Origin: Thioalkalivibrio sp.
GTDB lineage: Bacteria; Pseudomonadota; Gammaproteobacteria; Ectothiorhodospirales; Ectothiorhodospiraceae
DNA: 64,000 bases
Direction of reading: 5' to 3'
NCBI GenBank assembly: GCA_011389655.1
Contig: JAABTX010000004.1
Coordinates: 1-64,000, forward strand
In this document: positions 1 through 9,624 of the stretch, piece after piece
Position numbering within the stretch: position 1 is the stretch's first letter
Layout of the letters: each line of letters begins with the position of its first letter
The notes under the pieces: generated by a model
Told to the model about the DNA's origin: nothing
Database searches by the model: none
The model's input: the letters and a program-made list of their open reading frames with translations, nothing else
Made by a program: the position numbers and the translations under genes

Positions 1-32
1 ATCTGGTACCGAACTTTCCGCATGGCCCACTA
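1..32. repeat. Dispersed inverted-repeat element, copy 1 (cut by window edge)
   Basis: Read on the minus strand this begins TAGTGGGCCATGCGGAAAG and continues into GTTCGGTACCAGAT. The same arm occurs at 14020-14040 and 20046-20076. The first three bases of the arm (minus strand) are the TAG stop of the lipoprotein gene to the right. Compared with copy 2, this copy lacks about 13 bases of loop between ATCTGG and CCGAAC. The second arm, if present, would lie just left of the window. Confidence 0.65.
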
Positions 33-554
33 GCGTGTCTCCGGCTCGGCCTCGCTGCGCAGGCGCTCCAGGGCCTCGGGCAATCCGCGGACGGGGACAT
101 GGAAGCCGGTGGTGCCGCGGCGCATGCGCCCATCCTCGGAATAGAAGACCCGGGTCAGTTCAACACGGAAGGATCCGCGTCGCGCAATCCTGGAGACCTG
201 TGCATCGGTGAACTCGATCCAGCAAATCGGGCCCGCGCAATAGCCGTCTTCCGCGCGCACCGATCGGCGCAGGGTGGGGGTGTCCAGAGTGGTCTGGATC
301 AACTGGAAATCCTCACCGGTCCAGGCCGCCGCAAACAGCCAGTCATCGCCTTCCGGGACGAACGCAAGCGGCGTTCCTTCGCGCTCCAGCCTGGCATGGC
401 AGTGCTCCGTTTCCAGCACCAGCAGCGACGGCGCGCAACTGTACTCCCACTCTCCGGGAAGGAATCGGCCGCAGCCCGAGACCAGTGCAATGCCCGTCAA
501 CACGATGACCAGCCGGAGGCCGCGAAGCGGCCCGCGGGACCTGGTCAGGGGCAT
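30..554 (-). CDS. Small putative lipoprotein of unknown function
   Basis: The product is about 174 residues. Its N-terminus is a lipoprotein signal: basic residues, a hydrophobic stretch (LVIVLTGIALVSG) and a lipobox ending LVSGC, so it is probably anchored to the outer or inner membrane by a lipidated cysteine. The mature part has several cysteines and no motif I recognise. I chose the ATG at 554 over an upstream ATG at 626 because it places the lipobox at a normal distance from the start. The stop codon TAG is contributed by the dispersed repeat at 1-32. The next gene upstream on the same strand ends 68 bases away, so they may be co-transcribed. Confidence 0.7.
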   Translation of the reverse strand: MPLTRSRGPLRGLRLVIVLTGIALVSGCGRFLPGEWEYSCAPSLLVLETEHCHARLEREGTPLAFVPEGDDWLFAAAWTGEDFQLIQTTLDTPTLRRSVRAEDGYCAGPICWIEFTDAQVSRIARRGSFRVELTRVFYSEDGRMRRGTTGFHVPVRGLPEALERLRSEAEPETR

Positions 555-622
555 GACCCCGCGCAGAGATGGGCCTCTGCACAGGCGGACGGCTGACGGT
601 GTTGCAGGCCTCGGGGTGGGGG

Positions 623-907
623 TCAAGTGATGTCTGCCGACACCGGATGCCTTCGGCGGCGGTTGCCGGCGGTCGCCTCATCCGGGCCGCGCAGGCGCCG
701 GATCTGGTGCGGGCGCGCATCGACGACGATGCCGTCACGGGTCAGCACCTTTACGCGATAGCTCGGGTTGGTACGGTACTGCATGCTGACGAGGTCCATC
801 GAGGTCCGCGGCGCCAGCGGACTCACGATCACGCCCAGAGCACCGTTCCACTCCGTGTAGTAGCTGGCATTCTGCATGATGACCAGTTCACCGACCTTGA
901 ACGTCAT
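623..907 (-). CDS. Small conserved-looking protein, function unknown
   Basis: The product is 94 residues. The first 75 residues look like a compact beta-rich domain (MTFKVGELVIMQNAS, then LGVIVSPL and YRVKVLTRDG), reminiscent of small SH3/KOW-like folds, followed by a basic tail. The ATG at 907 has GAGGA about ten bases upstream. I do not recognise the family. It lies on the same strand as the lipoprotein at 30-554 and may share a transcript with it. Confidence 0.6.
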   Translation of the reverse strand: MTFKVGELVIMQNASYYTEWNGALGVIVSPLAPRTSMDLVSMQYRTNPSYRVKVLTRDGIVVDARPHQIRRLRGPDEATAGNRRRRHPVSADIT

Positions 908-1063
908 AGCGGCTGTCCTCGCTCGAGGAAAATCGTTACCGGCGGGCCGCGATCCCGGCCCGGGGCGGTGCGCCGTCCAACCCCGTGCGGTCCTCGCACG
1001 AGTATAGCGAATATGGCCGATTCAGCGCCTCCCCCGGAGCCGGGAAAAGGACGGGTCGCAGCG

Positions 1064-2659
1064 TCAGGGCGGGCCGATACCGCGGACGTCTTCGACCTCC
1101 TCGGGCCACGAAACCGTGTAGCCGAAGCGTACCGCTACCGTTGCACCAGCGGCTGGTTCGAGTTCCCAGGCCAGCACACCGAGGCGATCGTCGACATCGC
1201 GCTGATCCGGTTCGGTGGTCCCGGGCATCAGTTCCACCTGGACCCGCTCGTCCCGGGACACGGGCATGCGGTCGAGCACCGTGACCGGCAGGGCTCGGTC
1301 GTGTCGGTTTTCCACGGTGATGCGGTAGCTCCGTTCCAGGCGCTGCTGGCGCCGCAGCAAGCCCTGCCGGCCCTTGCTGTCGCGGTCGAGCATCCGGTTG
1401 ACCTCGATCCGATTGTCGACCCCGAAGGCGAGATTCAGCGGTGCCCCGGGGGCAATGGTCCCGACCCGGGTGCGGCCCACCAGCTGCCCGTCCTGGAACA
1501 GGTTCACGGACCCGGGCAGGAGGGGCGTGGCGCCATCCAGGGCGGTCTCCGCAAAGAGATAGGCGTAGGGTGACAGCAGCGGAACCGCGCGTACCGAGAG
1601 TTCAACCTCCTGCTCATCATGCGTCAGCAGGAATCGCTGCACCCGGTTGTCCGTGGGCAGGGAGACGCGGCCCGGAACCCGGTACTGGCTGGTGAATTCG
1701 GTGGTCTCCACGGTCGCGGCCTCGCTGGCGGGCGCGGGCGCCGCCAGCATGTCCTGTGCGCTTCCTTCGCGCTCCTGGGTGGGGCGCGGCGGTGCAACCT
1801 CGATGAACCACGGCTGCAGTTCGGGCAGGCGACCGCCCAGTGCCGGACGAGCAGTGGAAAGGTGCAGGGTGACGTTCTCCCAGCTCTCCCCGGTGTTCTG
1901 TCGGACCTCGGCCTGCTGCACCCACTCCATGCGTTTGGCCGCGGTATCCAGCCGTGCCTCGTACAATGGGGTCCAGGCGGCTCCGGGAACCTCATATTCC
2001 AGGATCAGGCGGGCGGTCCCGGCGGCGGGCGCGGAATAGTGGATCGCGGCCTCGAGCGTGTCGCGCCGCTCGGTGCGCACGGCCTCCAGTTCCCTTCGGA
2101 TGCGTTCGATCTCCTGGTCGACGCCGCGCATATCCGCGTCGATCAGCGTGATGCGCTCCAGCTCTTCCCGGGCGCCGTCGCCGACCAGGCCCCAGGCCTG
2201 TTGCCACTCGTCCGGGGGCAGCGCCGGTTCGACCGCGCCGGCATTCTGGGTGAGGTTGCGGATGAAACCGAGTTTGATCTCATGGGCCTGACGGCGGTCA
2301 GCCAGGCCGCGGCGCTGGTCCTGTGCGGACTGAAGCGCCTCGGTGAGGCGCTGTTCCTCGGGGTGAGAGAGCTCCCGGCCCTGGATCATGCGGGTCTCGG
2401 CATGCCGCAGGCGCAGCCCTTCCAGCCCCTCGGCCCGTACCCGGAGACTGGCCGCATCGAGGCGCGGGGGGAGCGGATGGATGCGCACCACATCCTCGCC
2501 GGCGGAGACCTCGATCGTGTGCACCCGTGTCACGGTGGCCCGGTCCGGGTAGACGGTCACTTCCGACACGCCCTCCGCAAGTGCCGTCGCGACCGGAGGT
2601 AGCAGGCCACCGCAGAGAAGCAGGAACGCGACCGGGGCGGTGCGGAACGAAAGGGTCAT
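1064..2659 (-). CDS. Secreted DUF4139 (MuiA-like) protein
   Basis: The product is 531 residues. Residues 1-28 form a signal peptide, so the protein is exported. The mature protein opens with SEVTVYPDRATVTRVHT, the typical beginning of the DUF4140 N-terminal domain. A coiled-coil region (about 95-190) rich in Arg, Glu and Leu follows, then a long beta-rich DUF4139 domain to the C-terminus. The family has been named mucoidy inhibitor A-like, but its biochemical role is not established. The open frame extends upstream to 3121 but there overlaps the NYN gene; the ATG at 2659 has GGAGAG at a good distance and begins the signal peptide. It follows the NYN gene on the same strand with about 100 bases between. 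Confidence 0.85.
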   Translation of the reverse strand: MTLSFRTAPVAFLLLCGGLLPPVATALAEGVSEVTVYPDRATVTRVHTIEVSAGEDVVRIHPLPPRLDAASLRVRAEGLEGLRLRHAETRMIQGRELSHPEEQRLTEALQSAQDQRRGLADRRQAHEIKLGFIRNLTQNAGAVEPALPPDEWQQAWGLVGDGAREELERITLIDADMRGVDQEIERIRRELEAVRTERRDTLEAAIHYSAPAAGTARLILEYEVPGAAWTPLYEARLDTAAKRMEWVQQAEVRQNTGESWENVTLHLSTARPALGGRLPELQPWFIEVAPPRPTQEREGSAQDMLAAPAPASEAATVETTEFTSQYRVPGRVSLPTDNRVQRFLLTHDEQEVELSVRAVPLLSPYAYLFAETALDGATPLLPGSVNLFQDGQLVGRTRVGTIAPGAPLNLAFGVDNRIEVNRMLDRDSKGRQGLLRRQQRLERSYRITVENRHDRALPVTVLDRMPVSRDERVQVELMPGTTEPDQRDVDDRLGVLAWELEPAAGATVAVRFGYTVSWPEEVEDVRGIGPP

Positions 2660-2762
2660 TGGGACTCTCCGGCAGTTGCGGGTCGGGAATGGCGGCCCGC
2701 TGGCGCACAAGGGTAGCGCGGGCGTTTGCCGGCGTCGACGGCCCGGGGATCGGGCCCGTGGC

Positions 2763-3581
2763 TTAGTCCTGCAACTGAATGATGTATCCCCCCGAACGCT
2801 GATCGCGCTCGAGGCCCAGCAGGTCGGCCCGCTCGGCCTCTTCCAGCAGGGCGCTGAAGGTCCGGAACCCATAGTAGCTCTCGCTGAAACCCGGCTTGCG
2901 GCGCTTGATCGCCTGCTTGACCATCGAGCCCCAGATCGGCTCGCCTTCTCCGCGCTCCGCCTGCAGTGCCTCGGCGGTCTCGACCACAAGATCCATGGCC
3001 TGCTGCCGCCGTTCCCCATTGTCCTGTTCCCCCGCCTTCGATGCCGCCTCGTCCTTGCCCGCCGCCCTGGCTTCCTTGCGCGGTTTGCGGATCTTCCGGG
3101 CTTCCTCGCGGACCAGGTCATCGTAGTAGATGAACTCGTCGCAGGCAGTGGTGAGGAGGTCGGAGGTGGACTTCTTCACCCCAACGCCGATCACCAGCCG
3201 GTTGTTCTCGCGCAGCTTGGCCACCAGCGGGGAAAAGTCGGAATCGCCGCTGATGACTACGAAGGCATCCACGTGTTCCTTTGTGTAACACAGATCCAGG
3301 GCGTCGACGACCATCCGGATGTCCGCCGAGTTCTTGCCGGACTGGCGCACGTGCGGGATCTCGATCAATTCGAAGGCGGCCTCGTGCATCGGCGCCTTGA
3401 ATTCCTTGTACCGGTCCCAGTCGCAGTAGGCCTTGCGGACCACGATGTTGCCCTTCAGCAGAAGCCGCTCCAGCACGCGCCGGATGTCGAACTGCGGGTA
3501 TCTGGCCTCCCGCACCCCGAGGGCGATGTTCTCGAAATCGCAGAACAGGGCCATGTTGCGGATCTCGGGCAGGTCGGTCAT
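2763..3581 (-). CDS. NYN-domain (LabA/DUF88) protein with C-terminal OST-HTH/LOTUS domain
   Basis: The product is 272 residues. Residues 9-155 match the NYN/PIN-like nuclease fold of the LabA/DUF88 family, with conserved acidic positions in ALFCDFENI, NSADIRMVVDALD and VVISGDSDFSPLV; these are the usual metal-binding motifs, so ribonuclease activity is likely but unproven. A charged linker rich in Lys, Glu and Ala (about 160-200) leads to a C-terminal winged-helix OST-HTH/LOTUS domain (about 200-270, WGSMVKQAIKRRKPGFSE and YGFRTFSALLEEAE), which in this family binds RNA. This architecture is widespread in proteobacteria. The ATG at 3581 is used. No operon partner is evident apart from the DUF4139 gene downstream. 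Confidence 0.9.
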   Translation of the reverse strand: MTDLPEIRNMALFCDFENIALGVREARYPQFDIRRVLERLLLKGNIVVRKAYCDWDRYKEFKAPMHEAAFELIEIPHVRQSGKNSADIRMVVDALDLCYTKEHVDAFVVISGDSDFSPLVAKLRENNRLVIGVGVKKSTSDLLTTACDEFIYYDDLVREEARKIRKPRKEARAAGKDEAASKAGEQDNGERRQQAMDLVVETAEALQAERGEGEPIWGSMVKQAIKRRKPGFSESYYGFRTFSALLEEAERADLLGLERDQRSGGYIIQLQD

Positions 3582-3772
3582 GGAGACACCCTCGTGTACT
3601 GGAGAGGACTGACGTTCAGGGTACCCGAAACGCCCCGGGTCCGGGTGAGAGGTTTGACGGCCCGGATGAACCGGAGTAGGTTCCGCTGAAAAAAAGCTGC
3701 CAGCTCATGGCCGCCCATGGCGCGCAGGCTCCAGAGGCGGTGCAGTCCCACCCGAAGCGTTATGGAGGAAAG

Positions 3773-3961
3773 ATGGAAGCATTAATCGCCGCCTCGTGGT
3801 TGCCGCAGGCTGTTATTCTTGCCGTGATCGGTTTCGTTGCCTTTTACACTTCCTGTGCAGTCGGTCTGCGCGCGAACTGGCTGGCCTACCATCCGTCAAT
3901 CTGCGGCAGCGTCGGTGCTGCCGGTGGTGCAGCGATGGGAATCCTCGTCGCCACCGTCTAG
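3773..3961 (+). CDS. Small membrane protein, function unknown
   Basis: The product is 62 residues with two likely membrane segments (VILAVIGFVAFYTSCAVGL and SVGAAGGAAMGILVATV). GGAGGAAAG lies just upstream of the ATG at 3773, which makes this start much better than the in-frame ATG at 3707. A perfect hairpin follows 23 bases after the stop, so it appears to be transcribed on its own. I do not recognise the family. Confidence 0.65.
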   Translation: MEALIAASWLPQAVILAVIGFVAFYTSCAVGLRANWLAYHPSICGSVGAAGGAAMGILVATV

Positions 3962-3983
3962 GCACCACGGAACATCCGGTCGA

Positions 3984-4008
3984 CGAAGCCCCCGTCACGG
4001 GGGCTTCG
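3984..4008 (+). terminator. Rho-independent-like hairpin after the small membrane protein
   Basis: An 11-base-pair perfect stem (CGAAGCCCCCG / CGGGGGCTTCG) with a TCA loop is followed by TTGCTT. The T tract is weak, but position and stem strength fit a terminator for the gene ending at 3961. Confidence 0.7.
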
Positions 4009-4162
4009 TTGCTTCCGGGAGGCCTTCCCGGATCGGCGCACCGACACCCTGAATTCGCCTATCATGGTGAGCGGGCGAACCTTCGCGCTGCGGGCGGGCC
4101 GGCCTCCCGCCCGGTCCGGGGTCTCGCACGATCCTCCCCGGCAACCTGAACGGACTTTCCGC

Positions 4163-5641
4163 TTGAACAACCTCGGCACCCGAATCGGCAAGGCCCTCAC
4201 CGGAGGACAGCCCCTGGTCTACGTCCGCTGTCACGAGGAAGAGCGCCTGGAACGGCAGCTCGCCGCGTGGTCCAGCTCCCACTACGGGGATGCGCGTCCG
4301 GTTCATGTCTGGACCACGACGCGCGGGTTTGCCGCGCAGGAATCCGCCTCCGCCCGTGACCCTCTCGAGACCCTGAACTCGATCCTTGCGGCACCGCGCG
4401 AGGCCTTCTATCTGTTCAAGGACCTGCCGCTGCTGTTCGATGAGCGTCCGGAGCTGGTGCGGGCACTGCGGGATCTCTATCGAGCCCTTGACGGCGGCGA
4501 TACCTTCCTCTTTCTGTCCTGTCCGGTGTGGAGCATTCCCGAGTCGCTGTCACGGGAGGTGCTGACCGCGGAGCTCGGCGCCCCCGATCAGCAGGAGATC
4601 CTCGACGAGATCCAGGCCTTCGCGGCAGAGGGACCGGCAGCCGCGCCACCGGAGCCCTGGCTGGCGCAGGCGGCCGCGTCCATGAAGGGCATGATGCTGA
4701 CCGAGATCCGGCACCTGATGCGCCGCCTCGGCGTGGAGGGGCGACTCGGGACGGAGGAAGGTCTGGCCGAGATCCGGGCCGAGAAGGCCACCGCCCTGAT
4801 GCGCGAGGCCTGCCTGAAATACCTTCCGGACACGGTGGCGATCGATCAGATCGGCGGGCTCGAGAATCTGAAGGAATGGGTGCTGACGCGGCGCAGTTTC
4901 TTCTCCGGGCAGCATGCCAATGCCCGGGTTGCGCCGCCGTCCGGCGTGCTGTTCATGGGAGTGAGTGGCTGCGGCAAGAGCATGGCGGCCAAGGTGATTG
5001 CCAGTGCGTGGTCGCTGCCCCTGGTGCGCCTGGACATGAACCTGGTGCTCTCCGGCGCCTACGGCGCGCCCGAGTTTGCCTTCGACCACGCACTGCAGAC
5101 AGCGGAACAAATCGCGCCGATGGTGCTGTGGATCGACGAGATGGAGAACAGCTTCGGTTATGATTCCGAGAGTCATCGCGGCAACAACCCGAACATCTTT
5201 TCCAGCTTTCTGACCTGGATGCAGGAAAAACCGCCCGGCGTCTTCGTGGTGGCCACCGCGAACCGGATCCAGCTGCTCCCGGCCGAGGTGATCCGCAAGG
5301 GACGCTTCGACCAGCTCTTCTTCCTCGACCTGCCGAACGAGGAGGAACGGTCCGGGATCATCCAGATCCACCTGCAAGCGGCCGGGGCCGATCCGGCCGG
5401 ATTCAGCATGAACACACTTACCGTGCTCACGCGCAGCTGGAGCGGTGCCGAGATCGAACAGGCGGTCAAGGCGGCGGCGGTGCATGCCTGGGAGGAGGGG
5501 CGGGAGATGAACGAGCGCGACCTGTTCTGGAGCGCGTCGCGCATCGTACCCCTGTCGAAGACCATGTCGGAGCAGATCAAGGCACTGCGTACCTGGTCGC
5601 AGGATCGGGCGACCCCCGCGTCGCACAAAGGTCCGTCTTGA
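4163..5641 (+). CDS. Ycf46-like AAA+ ATPase
   Basis: The product is about 492 residues from the chosen TTG start. The N-terminal half (LNNLGTRIGKALTGGQPLVYV onward) is the non-catalytic domain seen in Ycf46-type proteins. The AAA+ module follows, with Walker A GVSGCGKS (coded from 4958), Walker B VLWIDE (from 5123), a sensor-1 Asn in VVATANRIQLLP and an Arg-finger region in RKGRFDQLF. The family's role is uncertain; a link to bicarbonate or photosynthetic regulation has been proposed in cyanobacteria. The frame is open back to an ATG at 4064, but the intervening residues look like translated spacer, so the TTG at 4163 is my choice and the start is uncertain. The stop overlaps possible starts of the next gene. 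Confidence 0.85.
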   Translation: MNNLGTRIGKALTGGQPLVYVRCHEEERLERQLAAWSSSHYGDARPVHVWTTTRGFAAQESASARDPLETLNSILAAPREAFYLFKDLPLLFDERPELVRALRDLYRALDGGDTFLFLSCPVWSIPESLSREVLTAELGAPDQQEILDEIQAFAAEGPAAAPPEPWLAQAAASMKGMMLTEIRHLMRRLGVEGRLGTEEGLAEIRAEKATALMREACLKYLPDTVAIDQIGGLENLKEWVLTRRSFFSGQHANARVAPPSGVLFMGVSGCGKSMAAKVIASAWSLPLVRLDMNLVLSGAYGAPEFAFDHALQTAEQIAPMVLWIDEMENSFGYDSESHRGNNPNIFSSFLTWMQEKPPGVFVVATANRIQLLPAEVIRKGRFDQLFFLDLPNEEERSGIIQIHLQAAGADPAGFSMNTLTVLTRSWSGAEIEQAVKAAAVHAWEEGREMNERDLFWSASRIVPLSKTMSEQIKALRTWSQDRATPASHKGPS

Positions 5642-5709
5642 GCGACCGACCGCTCTGCGCGCGCGCGAGGTACTGGGAAATGCGCAGGGATTTGAGCGAG
5701 AATGCTGCT

Positions 5710-6948
5710 GTGAAAGACGACGCCCTGCATCAGCCATCTCGCTTGCCTGCGCCCTCTGGCGATCACTGGTCGGCACTGCTGGCCGGCACCTGCCTGGCTT
5801 TGGTGCTGGGGGGCTGCGCGACCAGCGGAGTGCCTCTGCCCGACGAGCGCTCCGCCCGGGCGGCCGTTGCCGAGGCGGTGCAGCGGCAGGACTGCGTCGG
5901 TGCGGACGAGGCGATGGAGGCGCTGGATGAACATTTCTCCGGCGCTGAAACAGCGACACGGCAGCGCCTGGAGACGGCCCGTGTCTGTATCGGGGCGGAC
6001 GAGCCGGCTCGCGCACGTCGCCACACCGAGGCTCTGGTTTCCGGGGATACGACGTTCGCGCAGCAGGACGACGCCCACTACCTGCATGCCCTCGCCGGTC
6101 ACGGGATGTGGAAGCAGAGACATCGTGCGGCGTCGTCGAGATCGGAACTGCTGGCCGATGTCGAGGCGGCACGGGAAGCGGTCGAGGATTTTGCGGTCCT
6201 GGTGGCGCGCTTCCCCGAGTCCCGCTATCGGGACGAGGTGCTGCCCTACCTGGTCGAACTGCACGAGGGCCTGGCTCGCTCCGAACTGCGCATCGCGCGG
6301 CTGGACCTGGAGCAGGGCCAGTACCAGCGGGCTGCGGCGCGCGCCCAATATGTCGCCGAGTACTACCCCCGGACGGGCAGCGTGGCAGATGCTCGCTCTG
6401 TAGAGGAGGCGGCGCTGTCCCGCGCGGCCACAGAGGTCGATAATGAGATTGCGGTCGTGGACCGCGGCACGGGTTCGTCGACGTCGCCCGGCGTCGATGC
6501 CTCCGTGCCGCCTGTAGCGGAGCCGGCCCCGATCAGGCGAGCCCCCGTCGAGCCAGCCGCGACAGACACCCGGACTGCGCCTGCCGTGCGGACCGCACCG
6601 GCGCAGACCGAACCGGAACCAGCGGAGCGCCCTGCGATTGCCGGCACCGCCTCCGATGGACGGGACTGGATCCACGCCCAACCCCGGAACGCCTTCACCA
6701 TCCAGATACTGGGGCTGGCACGGGAGCAGGGGGTGCGCGAATTTCTCGCCCGGCATCCGCTCGAGCGCGGCACGGCCTGGTTCCGTACCGAACGTAACGG
6801 CAGCGACTGGTTTGTCGCGATCGCCGGCAGCTACCCGAATGCCGAGGCGGCCCGGGGCGCGCTTGCTTCGCTCCCCGCAGAGGTGCGGCGCAACCAGCCA
6901 TGGATCCGCAGCTTCGGGTCGGTGCAGGACGCAATGCGCGGCGAGTGA
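5710..6948 (+). CDS. SPOR-domain lipoprotein with TPR/BamD-like repeats
   Basis: The product is about 412 residues from the GTG at 5710. It opens with a lipoprotein signal ending LALVLGGC. The middle (about residues 40-230) is helical with TPR-like features resembling BamD-type outer-membrane lipoproteins (AVEDFAVLVARFPESRYRDE, GQYQRAAARAQYVAEYYP). A Pro/Ala/Glu-rich linker follows, then a C-terminal SPOR domain (FTIQILGLAREQGVREFL to the end), a fold that binds denuded peptidoglycan at division sites. It is probably a periplasmic, membrane-anchored envelope factor. An alternative TTG at 5638 overlaps the preceding stop, but would place the lipobox 60 residues in, so GTG 5710 (or ATG 5680) is more plausible. 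Confidence 0.75.
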   Translation: MKDDALHQPSRLPAPSGDHWSALLAGTCLALVLGGCATSGVPLPDERSARAAVAEAVQRQDCVGADEAMEALDEHFSGAETATRQRLETARVCIGADEPARARRHTEALVSGDTTFAQQDDAHYLHALAGHGMWKQRHRAASSRSELLADVEAAREAVEDFAVLVARFPESRYRDEVLPYLVELHEGLARSELRIARLDLEQGQYQRAAARAQYVAEYYPRTGSVADARSVEEAALSRAATEVDNEIAVVDRGTGSSTSPGVDASVPPVAEPAPIRRAPVEPAATDTRTAPAVRTAPAQTEPEPAERPAIAGTASDGRDWIHAQPRNAFTIQILGLAREQGVREFLARHPLERGTAWFRTERNGSDWFVAIAGSYPNAEAARGALASLPAEVRRNQPWIRSFGSVQDAMRGE

Positions 6949-7056
6949 TCTGCCGGCACGGGCAGGCGAGTCCGGTCGTGGGGTCGCGGCTGGAACAGGA
7001 AGCAGGCCGACCTTTTGGTCAGTCCGGGTACGGTGTGACGCGGAGGAAACGCAGGC

Positions 7057-8181
7057 GTGGATCCGGCCAAGCCGCAGTTCTCTGAGCTGAATCTGATCGA
7101 ACGCGCGGCGGTGTGGTTCCTGCGCCGGCGAAACGCAGTGGACCAGCCGCGCCTGCACCGCTGGACCGGGAAGGAGCTCCGGACAATCCGGTGGCTGGAG
7201 ACTTCAGCGGTGATCCTGGCGGCCGTCTCCGGCATAGCCTCCGGTGCGCTGATCGGTGGACTCGAGATCTGGCTGAACGAAACCATCACGGACACGGACG
7301 AGTCGTGGCTGCGCTGGTTCGAGTACTGGGCGCTCTTCCTCGGCATATCGGTCGTCATCAGCGCAGTGGAGATCGTCTTCCTCTACTGGGTCGTGTTGTG
7401 GCGGGTGGCGCGGATCACCTCCATTGCCGGTCTGCGCCTTTCGGAGCCCCAGATCGAGCAGGTGATCGCGGTCGGGCTGTCGCGCTCGGCGCTGGACCTT
7501 CCGGACCCGCAGGAGCCGATCTATGGCATCGACCCGTTCCTGCGGGTGCCCCGGTGGAAGCTCTGGGGCTACGCGGTGCTGTACCGGCTGAAGATCAGTG
7601 CAACGAGCTTCATCGTGCGTGTGATGCTGCGCAGGGTTCTGGCCCGCGCGGCCGTCCGGACCCTGATTCCGCTGGTGGCCATTGTCGTCTATGCGGTCTG
7701 GAACGCGATCATCATCAACTGGGTGATGACGGCGTCACGCATCCGTGCCGCCGGCCCGATCGCCGTCCAGGAACTCGGACAGCGCCTCTCAAACCGGGTG
7801 GCGGACCTTGACGGGGATGCACGCCGGCTCTTTCTCGAGGCGGTGGCCGAGGCGATCGTCCGCAGTGCGAACGATCATCCGAACTTCGTGATCCTGCTGG
7901 AACAGCTGTTCAGGGAACTCGGGATCCGACCGGGTACGCTCGACATGGACTGGGATGTGCAGAGGGAATCCGTGCGCGACCTGGATGCCGACACGCAGTC
8001 GCTGCTGCTCGACGTGCTTCAGGTGACAGTGATGCTCGACGGAAGGCCCAGGCGTCGCCAGATAAGGTTCCTGCGCGAGGTCTCCGACCTCTGCGGCCGG
8101 AGCTTCGATGCCGGGCGCCTGCAGGCGCACTACACGGATTTCTTCAGAGGCCAGGGCATCGGCGCGCTCGGCCGCGCCTGA
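7057..8181 (+). CDS. Multi-span membrane protein, LBF_2804-like, function unknown
   Basis: The product is 374 residues. It starts at a GTG with CGGAGGAAAC upstream. Hydrophobic segments lie near residues 47-67 (TSAVILAAVSGIASGALIG), 88-115 (YWALFLGISVVISAVEIVFLYW) and 205-230 (LIPLVAIVVYAVWNAIIINWV), so it is an inner-membrane protein with at least three spans. The C-terminal third is soluble and helical, with a TerB-like impression (RLFLEAVAEAIVRSAND). The overall pattern resembles a family labelled LBF_2804 in public annotation; that is recollection, not a search. No function is proposed. Confidence 0.75.
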   Translation: MDPAKPQFSELNLIERAAVWFLRRRNAVDQPRLHRWTGKELRTIRWLETSAVILAAVSGIASGALIGGLEIWLNETITDTDESWLRWFEYWALFLGISVVISAVEIVFLYWVVLWRVARITSIAGLRLSEPQIEQVIAVGLSRSALDLPDPQEPIYGIDPFLRVPRWKLWGYAVLYRLKISATSFIVRVMLRRVLARAAVRTLIPLVAIVVYAVWNAIIINWVMTASRIRAAGPIAVQELGQRLSNRVADLDGDARRLFLEAVAEAIVRSANDHPNFVILLEQLFRELGIRPGTLDMDWDVQRESVRDLDADTQSLLLDVLQVTVMLDGRPRRRQIRFLREVSDLCGRSFDAGRLQAHYTDFFRGQGIGALGRA

Positions 8182-8262
8182 GGGCCCGGGCGCGAAGACC
8201 ACGCCCCGCGATCCACGCGACCCGCAGGCTGCAGGAGCGCGGCGCCGTCCGGACCCACGGCA

Positions 8263-9624
8263 TCACGCGACCGAAGGCAACCCGGCCAGGGCCATGGCGA
8301 TCTCGCCATCGTCGTACTCGAGATCCATCAGCTTCCCGTCGAAGTAATCGCGGTAGGCCTGCATGTCGAAGTTGCCGTGGCCGCACAGGTTGAACAGGAT
8401 CGCACGGCTCACGCCTTCTTCCCGGCAGCGCAGGGCCTCGTCGATCGCGGCGCGGACGCCGTGATTGGCCTCCGGGGCCGGGATCACCCCCTCGGCCTTC
8501 GCGAATTGCACTCCCGCCTCGAAGCACTGGAGCTGGCTGTAGGAGCGCGGCCTGACCAGACCGAGATTGGTCACGTGCGACACCAGCGGCGCCATGCCAT
8601 GGTAGCGCAGACCTCCGGCATGGAATCCGGGCGGCACATAGGTGGAACCCAGGGTGTGCATCTTGACCAGCGGCGTCAGGTGCGCCGTGTCGCCGAAGTC
8701 GTAGGCGTATCGCCCGCGCGTGAGGGTTGGGCAGGCGGAGGGCTCCACCGCGACCAGGTCGATCTTCCGACCGCCGCGCAACTGCTCGCCGAGAAACGGG
8801 AAGCCGATGCCGGCGAAGTTGCTGCCGCCGCCGGTCGGGGCGATGACCATGTCGGGATAATCGTTCGCCATCTCGAACTGCTTCAGGGCCTCCAGACCGA
8901 TCACCGTCTGGTGCAGCATCACATGGTTCAGCACGCTTCCGAGTGCGTATTTGGTGTCGTCGCGTTCGACCGAACGCTCCACGGCCTCGCTGATCGCGAT
9001 GCCGAGGCTGCCGGTGCTGTCCGGGTGTTCCGCCAGCACCGCCCGACCGGCACTGGTGAGTTCGGAGGGGCTCGCGATGCACCGCGCGCCGAAGGTCTCC
9101 ATGAACGAGCGGCGGTAGGGCTTCTGCTGAAAGCTCACCTTCACCATGAAGACCTCGATCTCCAGGCCGAAGAAGGAGCCGGCCAGCGCCAGTGCCGAAC
9201 CCCACTGGCCGGCGCCGGTCTCGGTGGTGATGCGCTTGACGCCTTCCTGCTTGTTGTAGAAGGCCTGGGCGATCGCGGTGTTGGGCTTGTGCGAGCCTGC
9301 CGGGCTGACGCCCTCGTACTTGTAGTAGATGCGCGCGGGGGTATCCAGCATCTTCTCCAGCCGGCGCGCCCGATACAGCGGCGAGGGGCGCCACTGCCGG
9401 TAGATGTCGCGCACTGGTTCGGGAATCTCGATCTCCCGCTCCTGGCTGACCTCCTGCTCGATTACCCCCATCGGGAAGATCGGCGCCAGATCGTCGGGCC
9501 CGACCGGCTGGTGGGTCCCGGGATGCAGGATCGGCGGCAGGGGGGCGGGCAGGTCCGCCGCGATGTTGTACCAGCGCCGGGGAAGATCGCGTTCGTCGAG
9601 GACGTACTTCACGGAATCGGTCAT
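8263..9624 (-). CDS. trpB2: Tryptophan synthase beta-like enzyme, TrpB2 type
   Basis: The product is 453 residues, the usual TrpB2 length and longer than the roughly 400 of canonical TrpB1. It is a fold-type II PLP enzyme that condenses indole with serine to form tryptophan. The PLP lysine is K113 in GSHKPN, and the phosphate-binding loop is TGGGSNFAG. TrpB2 enzymes do not pair with TrpA in the usual way and may salvage free indole. In keeping with that, no trpA or other trp gene is nearby. The open frame runs upstream to 10164, but the ATG at 9624, preceded by AGGAG, starts the conserved protein. Confidence 0.93.
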   Translation of the reverse strand: MTDSVKYVLDERDLPRRWYNIAADLPAPLPPILHPGTHQPVGPDDLAPIFPMGVIEQEVSQEREIEIPEPVRDIYRQWRPSPLYRARRLEKMLDTPARIYYKYEGVSPAGSHKPNTAIAQAFYNKQEGVKRITTETGAGQWGSALALAGSFFGLEIEVFMVKVSFQQKPYRRSFMETFGARCIASPSELTSAGRAVLAEHPDSTGSLGIAISEAVERSVERDDTKYALGSVLNHVMLHQTVIGLEALKQFEMANDYPDMVIAPTGGGSNFAGIGFPFLGEQLRGGRKIDLVAVEPSACPTLTRGRYAYDFGDTAHLTPLVKMHTLGSTYVPPGFHAGGLRYHGMAPLVSHVTNLGLVRPRSYSQLQCFEAGVQFAKAEGVIPAPEANHGVRAAIDEALRCREEGVSRAILFNLCGHGNFDMQAYRDYFDGKLMDLEYDDGEIAMALAGLPSVA